This document shows positions 17,891 through 25,810 of a stretch of DNA of 64,000 nt, piece by piece. The stretch is taken from assembly GCF_003386795.1 (NCBI RefSeq), contig NZ_QTUC01000001.1, forward strand, positions 2,728,001-2,792,000, read 5' to 3'. Source of the stretch: Thermasporomyces composti. Lineage in GTDB: Bacteria > Actinomycetota > Actinomycetes > Propionibacteriales > Actinopolymorphaceae. The translations under genes and the position numbers were made by a program. The notes under the pieces are model-generated. The model did not search any database, had not been told where the DNA came from, and saw only the letters and a list, made by a program, of their open reading frames with translations. Position 1 is the stretch's first letter. Every line of letters starts with the position of its first letter.

Positions 17891-18549
17891 CCTGCGTCAA
17901 AGGCGTGATCCTCGACCTCGACGGCGTGATCGTCGACAGCGAGCACCTGTGGGAGCGCAGCTGGATCGACTGCTGCGAGAGTCGAGGCGGCACCTGGACC
18001 CACGAGGACACCACCACCTGCCAGGGGATGAGCGCGCCGGAGTGGGCTCGCTACCTCGCCGAGAAGGTCGGCACGCCCGACGAGGCGGAGGCCATCCAGG
18101 CCGAGTGCGTCGACTACGTCGTCGAGGCCATCCACGCCGGGCAAGCCCCGCTGCTCGACCGCGCCGACGACCTCGTCCTCAAGGTGAGCGCCCAGGTTCC
18201 GCTGGGTCTGGCGTCGTCAGCCGCCCGCCGCGTCATCGACGCGGTGCTCGAGCAGCACGGCATCGCCGACCGGTTCACCGCGACGGTGTCGAGTGAGGAG
18301 GTCCCGCGCGGGAAGCCGAACCCCGACGTCTACGCCGAGGCCGCGCGCCGGATCGGGATCACCCCCGACACCGGGATCGCGGTCGAGGACTCCAGCAACG
18401 GAATCCGCGCCGCGCACGCCGCTGGGCTGACCGTGGTCGCGATTCCCAACCAGCAGTACCCACCCAAGCCGGAGGCACTCGCCCTCGCGACGTACGTCGC
18501 CAGCGACCATGGCGACGCGCTCGACTACCTGCTGTCCCGACTGCGTTGA
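17887..18549 (+). CDS. HAD-superfamily phosphatase/phosphomutase (beta-phosphoglucomutase-like)
   Basis: A 220-residue HAD subclass I protein with a helical cap. The nucleophile motif is ILDLDGVIVDS (D and D of DLDGV), motif II is SSAARR, motif III is GKPNPDVY, and motif IV is AVEDSSNGIRAA. Similar proteins are sugar-phosphate phosphatases or beta-phosphoglucomutases. It is joined to the DeoR gene by ATGA and to the kinase gene by 11 bases. In this operon it may remove phosphate from a toxic or off-pathway polyol phosphate (inference). Confidence 0.83.
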   Translation: MTCVKGVILDLDGVIVDSEHLWERSWIDCCESRGGTWTHEDTTTCQGMSAPEWARYLAEKVGTPDEAEAIQAECVDYVVEAIHAGQAPLLDRADDLVLKVSAQVPLGLASSAARRVIDAVLEQHGIADRFTATVSSEEVPRGKPNPDVYAEAARRIGITPDTGIAVEDSSNGIRAAHAAGLTVVAIPNQQYPPKPEALALATYVASDHGDALDYLLSRLR

Positions 18550-18560
18550 CGGAGGCCGCC

Positions 18561-20321
18561 GTGACTCGCCTGTACAACGATCCCGCGAGGTTCAAGGACG
18601 ACATGGTGGAGGGCTTCCTCGCCGCGTACTCCAGGTATGTGGAGCGGGTTCCCGACACCTCCGGGGTGATGCGCGCGGGAGGACCCAGGCCGGGCAAGGT
18701 GAGCGTGATCGTCGGTGGTGGCTCGGGCCACTACCCGGCCTTCTGCGGTCTGGTCGGGCCGGGCCTCGCCGACGGCGCGGTCATCGGCGACATCTTCACC
18801 TCCCCGTCCACCCAACAGGCCTACCGGGTGGGAAAGGCGCTCGACGGAGGCGCCGGCGTGCTGTTCAGCTACGGCAACTACGCCGGCGACGTGATGAACT
18901 TCGGGCTGGCCGAGCAGCGGCTGCGCGATGAGGGCATCGACTGCCGCACCGTGCTCGTCACCGACGACATCGCCTCGGCTCCTTCGGACAAGCCGGAGAA
19001 GCGCCGGGGCATCGCGGGCGACTTCGTGGTCTTCAAGGTCGCGGGCGCGGCGGCCGAGCGAGGGGACTCCATCGACGAGGTGGAGCGGCTGGCGCGCAAG
19101 GCGAACGACCTGACCCGCACCATCGGCGTCGCGTTCGCTGGCTGCACGTTCCCGGGCAAGGACGAGCCGCTGTTCCGGGTCGACCCGACGAAGATGGAGC
19201 TCGGCCTGGGCATCCACGGCGAGCCGGGGGTGCGGACCACCGACCGGCTGAGCGCGGCGGAGCTGGCCGGGGAGCTGGTGTCCGCGCTGTTGGCGGAGCG
19301 ACCGGACGGTGCCGACGGCCGCGCCGCGGTGATCCTCAACGGGCTCGGCGCCACCAAGTACGAGGAGCTGTTCGTCCTCTGGAAGGACGTCGTGCCGCGG
19401 CTGCGTGAGGCAGGCGTCGAGCTGATCCTGCCCGAGGTGGGCGAGCTGGTCACCAGCCTCGACATGGCCGGCTGCTCGCTCACGATCTGCTGGCTCGACG
19501 ACGAGCTCACCCCGCTGTGGGAGGCTCCCGCCGACACGCCGGCGTTCCGTCGTGGCTCGGTGTCGTCCGCGTTCTCGACGGGCGCTGGGGCGTCGACAGG
19601 ATCGGCGACGTCGACGGCCGCGGTGCGGGCCGCGCGTGAGCGCCAGGCTGAGCGTCGCGTGGAGGAGGCGAGCCCGCAGTCGCGCGAGGTCGCCGCGACG
19701 GTCCGGCGCGCGCTCGACCGCATGCTCGAGGTGATCCGCGAGAACGAGGCCAGGCTCGGTGAGATCGACGCCATCGCCGGTGACGGCGACCACGGACGAG
19801 GCATGGTGCGCGGGCTGACCGCGGCGTGCGGGGCGGCGAACAACTCCACGTTGGGTGCCGGGCAGACGCTGCGGGCCGCCGGCGAGGCCTGGGCCGACAG
19901 CGGCGGCGGCTCGTCCGGCGTGCTGTGGGGCGCGCTGCTCCAGGCGATCGGCCGCGTGATCGGCGACCAGGAGGTCCCGGACGCCCGCACCGTGGTGGCG
20001 GCGCTGCGCGAGGCCACGGACGCCGTCACCCGGCTGGGTGGCGCCAACGTCGGCGACAAGACCCTCCTCGACGCGCTCGTCCCGTTCGTCACGACTCTCG
20101 ACGAGCGCGTCGCCGCTGGTGAGGCTTTGGGTGCCGCCTGGCGACGCGCCGCCGAGGAGGCCACCGCGGCCGCGGAGCGCACCCGTGAGCTCGTGCCGAA
20201 GGTGGGGCGGGCCCGCCCGCTCGCGGACAAGAGCGTGGGCAACCCGGACCCGGGAGCGGTGTCGCTGGCGCTCTGCCTGACCGCCGTGGGTGAGGTGCTG
20301 AGCGGAGGTGAGCAGGCATGA
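18561..20321 (+). CDS. Fused DhaK-DhaL kinase, likely a tetrulose/dihydroxyacetone-type kinase
   Basis: A 586-residue ATP-dependent Dha-kinase-family protein with DhaK (about 1-330) fused to DhaL (about 370-586) through an Ala/Ser/Gly linker. DhaK has the covalent substrate His219 in GIHGEPG and a glycine loop GGGSGHYPAF (52-61); true dihydroxyacetone kinases usually read GHEPAH here. DhaL has the Mg-ATP motif GDGDHGRGM and GGSSGVLWG. A GTG start at 18561 has GGAGG 5 bases before it; a TTG at 18546 in frame is less likely. Beside an RpiB-like isomerase this matches the erythrulose kinase plus isomerase pairing described in Mycobacterium smegmatis tetritol use (LerK/DerK, DerI). Substrate is inferred. 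Confidence 0.86.
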   Translation: MTRLYNDPARFKDDMVEGFLAAYSRYVERVPDTSGVMRAGGPRPGKVSVIVGGGSGHYPAFCGLVGPGLADGAVIGDIFTSPSTQQAYRVGKALDGGAGVLFSYGNYAGDVMNFGLAEQRLRDEGIDCRTVLVTDDIASAPSDKPEKRRGIAGDFVVFKVAGAAAERGDSIDEVERLARKANDLTRTIGVAFAGCTFPGKDEPLFRVDPTKMELGLGIHGEPGVRTTDRLSAAELAGELVSALLAERPDGADGRAAVILNGLGATKYEELFVLWKDVVPRLREAGVELILPEVGELVTSLDMAGCSLTICWLDDELTPLWEAPADTPAFRRGSVSSAFSTGAGASTGSATSTAAVRAARERQAERRVEEASPQSREVAATVRRALDRMLEVIRENEARLGEIDAIAGDGDHGRGMVRGLTAACGAANNSTLGAGQTLRAAGEAWADSGGGSSGVLWGALLQAIGRVIGDQEVPDARTVVAALREATDAVTRLGGANVGDKTLLDALVPFVTTLDERVAAGEALGAAWRRAAEEATAAAERTRELVPKVGRARPLADKSVGNPDPGAVSLALCLTAVGEVLSGGEQA

Positions 20322-20788
20322 CGATCACGTGGCGGGTGGCTGTCGGGTCCGACGAGGCCGGTTACGAGTACAAGGAGGCGATCCGGCAGGACCTCGAGAA
20401 GGATCCGCGCGTGGAGCTGGTCCGCGACTTCGGCGTCAAGGCCGGCGAGGTCGTGGCGTACCCCGAGGTGGGTCTGGCGGTGGCGGAGGCGGTCGCCCGT
20501 GGCGAGGTGGACCGCGGGGTGCTCGTGTGCGGCACCGGGATCGGCATGGCGATCAGCGCCAACAAGGTCCCCGGCGTCCGAGCCACCACGATCCAGGACA
20601 GCTACTCGTGCGAGCGGTCGGTGCTGTCGAACAACTGCCAGATCATCACGTTCGGGCAGCGGGTGATCGGGCTGGAGCTGGCCCGACGACTGGTCCACGA
20701 GTGGCTCGGGTACGTCTTCGACCCCTCCTCGCCGTCGCAGGCGAAGGTCGGCGTGATCACCGCCTACGAGCAGAGGAGAGGCACATGA
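20318..20788 (+). CDS. RpiB/LacAB-family isomerase, probably for a tetrose phosphate
   Basis: A 156-residue cytosolic aldose-ketose isomerase of the RpiB family. The catalytic Cys71 lies in VCGTGIGMAISANK. Compared with E. coli RpiB the ring-opening His99 is replaced by Ser104 (SNNCQ instead of HNDTN), and the His of GCDHVG is Glu (GSDEAG). Erythrose 4-phosphate cannot form a furanose ring, so loss of that His fits an EryI/DerI-type D-erythrulose-4-phosphate isomerase. It overlaps the kinase gene by ATGA. Family certain; substrate inferred from residues and context. Confidence 0.86.
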   Translation: MTITWRVAVGSDEAGYEYKEAIRQDLEKDPRVELVRDFGVKAGEVVAYPEVGLAVAEAVARGEVDRGVLVCGTGIGMAISANKVPGVRATTIQDSYSCERSVLSNNCQIITFGQRVIGLELARRLVHEWLGYVFDPSSPSQAKVGVITAYEQRRGT

Positions 20789-20853
20789 CCCCGCCGACGT
20801 TTCTCGAGGCTCGCGCAGCCGTCGAGGTGTCCCTGCCGGAGGTGGCCGGATGA
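20785..20853 (+). CDS. 22-codon ORF with ATGA overlaps on both sides
   Basis: A tiny ORF (MTPPTFLEARAAVEVSLPEVAG) starts in the ATGA of the RpiB-like stop and its own TGA lies in the ATGA of the next ATPase start. GAGGAGAG stands 6-13 bases before its ATG. The spacing means ribosomes that end the isomerase can translate it and then the ATPase. It matches no family I know; it may be a coupling peptide or the remnant of a deleted gene. Confidence 0.45.
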   Translation: MTPPTFLEARAAVEVSLPEVAG

Positions 20854-21920
20854 GCGACCTCACGCTCCAGAACGTGCGGAAGGTCTACCGCACGAAGGGA
20901 CGGCCGGAGGTGGAGGCGGTCCGCGGCATGACCCTGACCGTGCGCAGCGGCGAGCTGGTGGGTCTGCTCGGGCCCTCCGGCTGCGGCAAGTCCACCACGC
21001 TGCGGATGATCGCCGGCCTGGAGGACGTCACGAGCGGTGACATCCTCGTCGGCGGCAGGTCGGTGGTGGGGTTGCCGCCCCAGCGGCGCAACATCGGTGT
21101 CGCGTTCGAGAACTACGCGCTCTACCCGCCGCTCACGGTCCGGGAGAACATCGCCTTCGGGCTCGAGGCTCGGGGGGTCCGGGACCGGGACGCCAAGGTC
21201 GCCGCGGTCGCCGAGCGGATCGGGCTCACCGACATCCTCGACGCCATGCCGGCGGGACTGTCCTCGGGGCAGAAGCAGCGCGTGGCGCTGGCGCGGGCCG
21301 TCGTTCGGGAGCCCGACGTCCTGTTGCTCGACGAGCCGCTGTCCCACCTGGACGCGGCCGAGCGGGACACGACCCGTCGAGAGCTACGCCACCTGCAGCA
21401 GGAGCTGAACTACACCACGATCCTCGTCACCCACGACCAAGAGGAGGCGCTCAGCCTCGCCGACCGGGTCGTGGTGATGAACGACGGCGTGGTGCAGCAG
21501 GTGGGCACCCCGGACGAGGTGTACGACGACCCGGCGAACCTGTTCGTCGCCCAGTTCGTCGGTGAGCCGGCCATGAACCTCGTCGACGGTGTCGCCGACG
21601 GCGGCAAGGTTCGCTTGTCAGCCGAGGTGGTCGTGCCGGTCCCGGTCGAGCGGGCGAAGGGAGAGGTCGTGCTCGGCGTCCGCCCCGAGGACGTCCTCAT
21701 CACCGAGCCGGAGAAGGCGGACGTCACCGGTGTTCTCGTCGTCTACGAGGACCTGCTGGAGTACGGCCTGGCCACGATCGCGCTGCCGGGCGTCGAGCAG
21801 CGCGTCGTCGCTCAGACTCCGCCGGGGATGTCGCTCCACCCGGGCGACGAGACGCCGCTGGCGTTGCAGCGAGAGCGCACGTACGTGTTCGACAAGCGCA
21901 CAGGGGAGCGTGTTCGATGA
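20850..21920 (+). CDS. ABC transporter ATPase 2 of the polyol importer
   Basis: A 356-residue second nucleotide-binding subunit. Walker A GPSGCGKS (41-48), signature LSSGQKQR, Walker B LLLDEP, H-loop VTHDQ, then a TOBE-type domain from about residue 240. As in ATPase 1 the Q-loop Gln is Glu (E87, AFENYALYP). It lies 3.8 kb from ATPase 1 in the same operon and starts within the stop of the 22-codon ORF. Two unequal ATPases in one importer are known from rhizobial glycerol transport. Confidence 0.88.
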   Translation: MSDLTLQNVRKVYRTKGRPEVEAVRGMTLTVRSGELVGLLGPSGCGKSTTLRMIAGLEDVTSGDILVGGRSVVGLPPQRRNIGVAFENYALYPPLTVRENIAFGLEARGVRDRDAKVAAVAERIGLTDILDAMPAGLSSGQKQRVALARAVVREPDVLLLDEPLSHLDAAERDTTRRELRHLQQELNYTTILVTHDQEEALSLADRVVVMNDGVVQQVGTPDEVYDDPANLFVAQFVGEPAMNLVDGVADGGKVRLSAEVVVPVPVERAKGEVVLGVRPEDVLITEPEKADVTGVLVVYEDLLEYGLATIALPGVEQRVVAQTPPGMSLHPGDETPLALQRERTYVFDKRTGERVR

Positions 21921-22957
21921 CCGAGCCACGGACGATCCTCGTCGCCGGCGACGAGTTCGTGCTGCCGGAGTCCTTGCGAGGCGCCCTCGTCGAGGAGGTG
22001 GGCTCCGGCCACGAGGTGCGCGAGCTGGCGTTGCCGTGGCCGTCGACCCCGTTCGGCCCCGTGGCGGAGGTGGACGAGGCGTCCGGGACCGAGGAAGAGG
22101 TCATCGCCGCGCTCGACGGGGTGGAGATCGCGGTGACGCACCTGGCGCCGTTCACCGCGAAGGTGTTCGCCAACGCCCCCACGCTGCGTCTGGTCGTGGT
22201 GTCCCGAGGCGGGCCGGTCAACGTGAACCTGGACGCGGCGACCGAGCGCGGTGTCGCCGTCTGCTACGCGCCCGGGCGGAACGCCAACGCGGTCGCGGAG
22301 TTCACCATCGGCCTCACCATCGCGACCTGCCGCAACCTGGTGGCCGGGCACAGCGGTCTCGCCACGGGCTCCTGGCCGGGCCACTTCTACCAGTACGCCC
22401 ACGCGGGCTTCGAGATCGCGGGCTCCACCGTCGGACTCGTCGGGTACGGCGCCGTCGGCCGTCTCGTGGGTCGGCTGTTCACGGCGTTCGGTGCGCGCGT
22501 GCTGGCCTACGACCCCTACGTCGCCGACATGGAGCCGGGCGTCACGAAGGTCGAGGACCTGAGCGAGCTGTTGGCGGCCTCCGACATCGTCAGCCTGCAC
22601 CAGCGCGTCACGCCGGAGACGCGCGGTCAGATCGGCGCGGCCGAGATCGCGCGCATGCGGCGGGGCGCGGTGCTCATCAACACCGCCCGCGGCGCGGTGC
22701 TCGACTACGACGCGCTCTGCGACGCGCTGGACAGCGGCCACCTCGCCGCGGCCGGTCTGGACGTCTACGCCACCGAGCCGCTTCCGCCCGACTCGCGTCT
22801 GCTGCGCACCCGGAATGTCGTCCTGGCGCCCCACATCGCGGGATGCAGCCGCGAGGTGGCGGAGCGGGCGGCGCGCATCTGCGCCGCCGAGGTCGGCCGG
22901 TGGCTGCGCGGGGAACCGTTGCGCAACTGCGCCAATCCTGTGGTGCTGGAGGGGTAG
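21917..22957 (+). CDS. NAD-dependent D-isomer 2-hydroxyacid dehydrogenase (SerA/GhrB-like)
   Basis: A 346-residue dehydrogenase with the family's catalytic domain and Rossmann insert: GLVGYGAVGRLVG nucleotide loop, NTARGAVLDY with the substrate Arg, TEP with the supporting Glu, and APHIAG with the catalytic His. The N-terminal part has VVSRGGPVNVN, as in phosphoglycerate-dehydrogenase-like proteins. ATGA overlap with ATPase 2. A role in turning over a 2-keto or 2-hydroxy acid by-product, or a four-carbon phosphonate such as 4-phosphoerythronate, is possible but not visible in the sequence. Confidence 0.84.
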   Translation: MTEPRTILVAGDEFVLPESLRGALVEEVGSGHEVRELALPWPSTPFGPVAEVDEASGTEEEVIAALDGVEIAVTHLAPFTAKVFANAPTLRLVVVSRGGPVNVNLDAATERGVAVCYAPGRNANAVAEFTIGLTIATCRNLVAGHSGLATGSWPGHFYQYAHAGFEIAGSTVGLVGYGAVGRLVGRLFTAFGARVLAYDPYVADMEPGVTKVEDLSELLAASDIVSLHQRVTPETRGQIGAAEIARMRRGAVLINTARGAVLDYDALCDALDSGHLAAAGLDVYATEPLPPDSRLLRTRNVVLAPHIAGCSREVAERAARICAAEVGRWLRGEPLRNCANPVVLEG

Positions 22958-22959
22958 CC

Positions 22960-24405
22960 ATGTACCTCGGGATCGACATCGGCACCTCGGTGACCAAGGC
23001 CGCCGTCTTCGACGCCGACGGGCGGCTGCGGGCGGTCGAGGCGCGTCGGACTCGGCTCGACAGCCCTACGGACGGCTGGTTCGAGCAGGATCCGGACGAG
23101 GTGCTGGAGTCGGTCGCCGCCGTCGTCCGCGCTGTGGTGACCACGGTCGGCACTCCGCCGACCGTGGTGGGGCTCACCGGCCAGGGAGACGGGGTGTGGC
23201 TGGTCGACGCCGACGGCCGCCCGGTGCGTCCGGCGATCTCCTGGATGGACGGCCGCGCCGTCGCCATCCTGCGGCGCTGGGTGGCCGACGAGGTGGTGGA
23301 GAAGGTGTTCCGCACCACCGGCAACACCATGTTCCCCGGCTCGGCTGCCCCGATCCTCGCGTGGCTGGCCCAGCACGAGCCTGACACCTTGGCCCGTGCC
23401 GCCACCGCCGGCTACTGCAAGGACGTCGTCATGCAGCGGCTCACCGGGGTTCGGGCCACGGACTCCTCCGACGCGTCGCTGCCGTTCCTGAACCCGCACA
23501 GCCGTCGCTACGACGACGACGTGCTCGCCTGGACGGGCCTGTCGGCGTGGGCGCACCTGCTCGCGCCGATCGTGACCCCGCGCCCGACCGGGACGCTCAC
23601 CGCCGAGGCGGCCGACCTGCTCGGCCTGCCGGCCGGCACACCGGTCGCCGCCGGGCCCTTCGACCTGCCGGCCTGCGCCCTGGGGTCGGGCGTCGGGCGA
23701 CCTGGCGAGGGGCACGTCATCATCGGGACCACGCTGGCCTGCCAGGTCCTCGTCGACCGCGTGGACACCTCCGGCGAGGTGGCGGGGATGACCCTGGCCA
23801 CGGCGACCCAGGGCAGGTGGCTCCGGGCGATGCCGGCCATGGTCGGCACGGCCGCGATCGACTGGGTGCTCGACCTGGTCGGGGAGTCGCACGAGGCGCT
23901 GGAGGGGCTGCTCGCCCAGGCGCCGCGCGGCGCTCGTGGGGTCACGTGCCTGCCGTACTTCTCCCCGGCCGGGGAGCGGGCGCCGTTCCTGGAGCCGGCC
24001 GCCCGAGCCAGCTTCGACGGGCTCACCGTGCAGACGACCAAGGCCGACGTGGTGCGCGCCGCCTGCGAGGCGGTGGCGTTCGCCGCCCGACACTGCTTCG
24101 AGGCGGCGGGCCTGTCCGGTGAGGTGGCGGCGTGCGGGGGAGGCACCCGCAGCGCGACGTGGCTGCAGATCTTCGCCGATGTGCTCGGCCGACCGGTGCG
24201 GATCGCGCCGCAGCCGGAGACGGGAGCCCGGGGCGCGGTGCTCGCCGCGCTCGACGCGCTCGGTCACCAGGTCGACCTGGCCACCTGGACGGCCCCCGAC
24301 GGGGTGGTGGAGCCGGGACCAGACGCGACGTACTACGCCGAGGCCTACGCCGGCTTTCGCGCCCGCGTGGACGCCGCGCGCGAGCGATGGAAGGGAGACG
24401 AGTGA
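22960..24405 (+). CDS. FGGY-family kinase, erythritol/L-xylulose kinase-like
   Basis: A 481-residue FGGY kinase. Motifs: LGIDIGTSVTKA (N-terminal phosphate loop), GLTGQGDGVWLVD, SWMDGRAV, IIGTTLACQVL and ACGGGTRSATWLQIFADVLG. The GQGDG-WL-D pattern is the one I associate with erythritol kinase EryA and L-xylulokinase LyxK rather than glycerol kinase. GGAGGGG lies 6 bases before the ATG. It would make the first polyol phosphate, which the GlpD-like enzyme downstream could oxidise, as EryA and EryB do (inference). Confidence 0.85.
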   Translation: MYLGIDIGTSVTKAAVFDADGRLRAVEARRTRLDSPTDGWFEQDPDEVLESVAAVVRAVVTTVGTPPTVVGLTGQGDGVWLVDADGRPVRPAISWMDGRAVAILRRWVADEVVEKVFRTTGNTMFPGSAAPILAWLAQHEPDTLARAATAGYCKDVVMQRLTGVRATDSSDASLPFLNPHSRRYDDDVLAWTGLSAWAHLLAPIVTPRPTGTLTAEAADLLGLPAGTPVAAGPFDLPACALGSGVGRPGEGHVIIGTTLACQVLVDRVDTSGEVAGMTLATATQGRWLRAMPAMVGTAAIDWVLDLVGESHEALEGLLAQAPRGARGVTCLPYFSPAGERAPFLEPAARASFDGLTVQTTKADVVRAACEAVAFAARHCFEAAGLSGEVAACGGGTRSATWLQIFADVLGRPVRIAPQPETGARGAVLAALDALGHQVDLATWTAPDGVVEPGPDATYYAEAYAGFRARVDAARERWKGDE

Positions 24406-25166
24406 GCGATCCGATCGACGAGCTGGTCGCGTTGTCACGCACGCTCGGCGAGCCGCACCGAGACCTCGTCGTGCTCGCGGAGGGCAACACCTCCGTGCGG
24501 GTCGACGAGGGTCGGATGGTGGTGAAGACGAGCGGATCGCGGCTCGGTAGCGCGAGTCGCGACGACTTCGTCGAGGTGGAGACCAAGCCACTGCTCGAGC
24601 TGATCGACTCCGCCGAGACCGACGACAGCCTGGTCGACGCGGCGATGCGCGCCGCGCGGGGCGGGCAGGAGCGACCGCGGCCCTCGATGGAGGCGCTCGT
24701 CCACGCGGTGTGCCTGCGTCAACCAGGCGTTGACGTCGTGGCCCACACCCATCCGGTCGCGGTGAACGCGATCCTCTGCTCCGACCAAGCCGAGCGGCTG
24801 GTCGACGGCGCGTTGTTCCCCGACCAGGTCGTGGTGATGGGCCGGCACGCGGTGCTCGTTCCGTACGCCGATCCCGGTCTCGCGCTCGCGCGCGCGGTGA
24901 ACGCCGAGCTCGAGCGGTTCGTCGCCGAGCACGGCCGGCCGCCGAAGGTGGTCTACCTCGCCAATCACGGGATCTTCGTCCTCGCCGGCAGCACCGCGGA
25001 GGCGTTGGCGGTCACTGAGATGACGGTGAAGACGGCGCGGGTGCTCTCCGGGGTGCTCGCCGTCGGGCGTCCCCGGTACTTGACCGAGGCCCAGGCCGAC
25101 CGGATCGACACCAGGCCGGACGAGGCGCTGCGGCGGCGCCGACTGGCGGAGGGGTCGCCATGCTGA
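24402..25166 (+). CDS. Class II aldolase/adducin family protein 1
   Basis: A 254-residue zinc-dependent aldolase-fold protein. Likely residues are E97 and metal ligands H115 and H117 (AHTHP) and H189 (ANHGIF); AEGNTSVR is the phosphate-binding N-terminal loop. It resembles the aldolase half of RhaD-type bifunctional proteins more than FucA. GTG start in a GTGA overlap with the kinase, with AAGGGAG just upstream; an ATG at 24387 is an alternative. It overlaps the next aldolase by 7 bases, so the two are translated together and may form a hetero-oligomer (inference). Confidence 0.82.
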   Translation: MSDPIDELVALSRTLGEPHRDLVVLAEGNTSVRVDEGRMVVKTSGSRLGSASRDDFVEVETKPLLELIDSAETDDSLVDAAMRAARGGQERPRPSMEALVHAVCLRQPGVDVVAHTHPVAVNAILCSDQAERLVDGALFPDQVVVMGRHAVLVPYADPGLALARAVNAELERFVAEHGRPPKVVYLANHGIFVLAGSTAEALAVTEMTVKTARVLSGVLAVGRPRYLTEAQADRIDTRPDEALRRRRLAEGSPC

Positions 25167-25810
25167 TCGAGGAGGCGCGCGTCGAGGTCGTCGAGTACGC
25201 GCGGCGGCTGGTCCCCGATCGCCTCGTGGTGGGCACGGCCGGCAACATCAGCGTGCGGGCGGGGGACCTCCTCGCGGTGACCCCCAGCGGCTTGGACTAC
25301 GACAAGCTCACGCCTGAGCTGGTGTGCGTGTGCGACCTGGCCGGCAAGCAGGTGGACGGCCCGCTCAAGCCGACCAGCGAGATGCCGATGCACCTCGCGG
25401 TGTACCACCACACCGAGCACACCGCGGTCGTCCACACGCACTCGACGGCCGCCACCGTGGTGTCCACGCTGGTCGACGAGCTCCCGCCCGTCCACTACGT
25501 CATGGCGTTCTTCGGCGGGCCGGTCCGGGTGTCGCCGTACGCCACGTTCGGCACCCAGCAGCTCGCCGAGAACATGCTGAAAGCCCTGGAGGGGCGCACC
25601 GGCTGCATCCTCGGCAACCACGGCACGGTCACCGTGGCCGACAGTCTGGCCAAGGCGTACACGCTGAGCCAGACCCTGGAGTGGCTGTGCGAGGTGTGGC
25701 TGCGCGCGAAGAGCGTCGGCGAGCCACGGCTGCTGCCGCCCGAGGAGATCGCGAACGTCGCCGCGAGGGTCGTCGGATACGGTCAACAACCGCCGGAGGA
25801 GACCTCATGA
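25160..25810 (+). CDS. Class II aldolase 2, L-fuculose-1-phosphate aldolase-like
   Basis: A 216-residue FucA-size aldolase. The catalytic Glu is E74 (SEMPMH) and zinc ligands H92, H94 (VHTHS) and H154 (GNHGT), matching FucA E73/H92/H94/H155 nearly position for position. TAGNISVR forms the phosphate loop. It should split a ketose 1-phosphate to dihydroxyacetone phosphate plus an aldehyde. ATGA overlap with the GlpD-like gene. Its presence widens the operon beyond tetritols, perhaps to pentitols or deoxy sugars. Confidence 0.85.
   Translation: MLIEEARVEVVEYARRLVPDRLVVGTAGNISVRAGDLLAVTPSGLDYDKLTPELVCVCDLAGKQVDGPLKPTSEMPMHLAVYHHTEHTAVVHTHSTAATVVSTLVDELPPVHYVMAFFGGPVRVSPYATFGTQQLAENMLKALEGRTGCILGNHGTVTVADSLAKAYTLSQTLEWLCEVWLRAKSVGEPRLLPPEEIANVAARVVGYGQQPPEETS

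Noticed and set aside
18878-20863. A 661-codon minus-strand frame opposite the DhaK-DhaL gene
   Set aside because: Ser/Arg/Ala-biased shadow without domains; the plus strand has DhaK and DhaL motifs.
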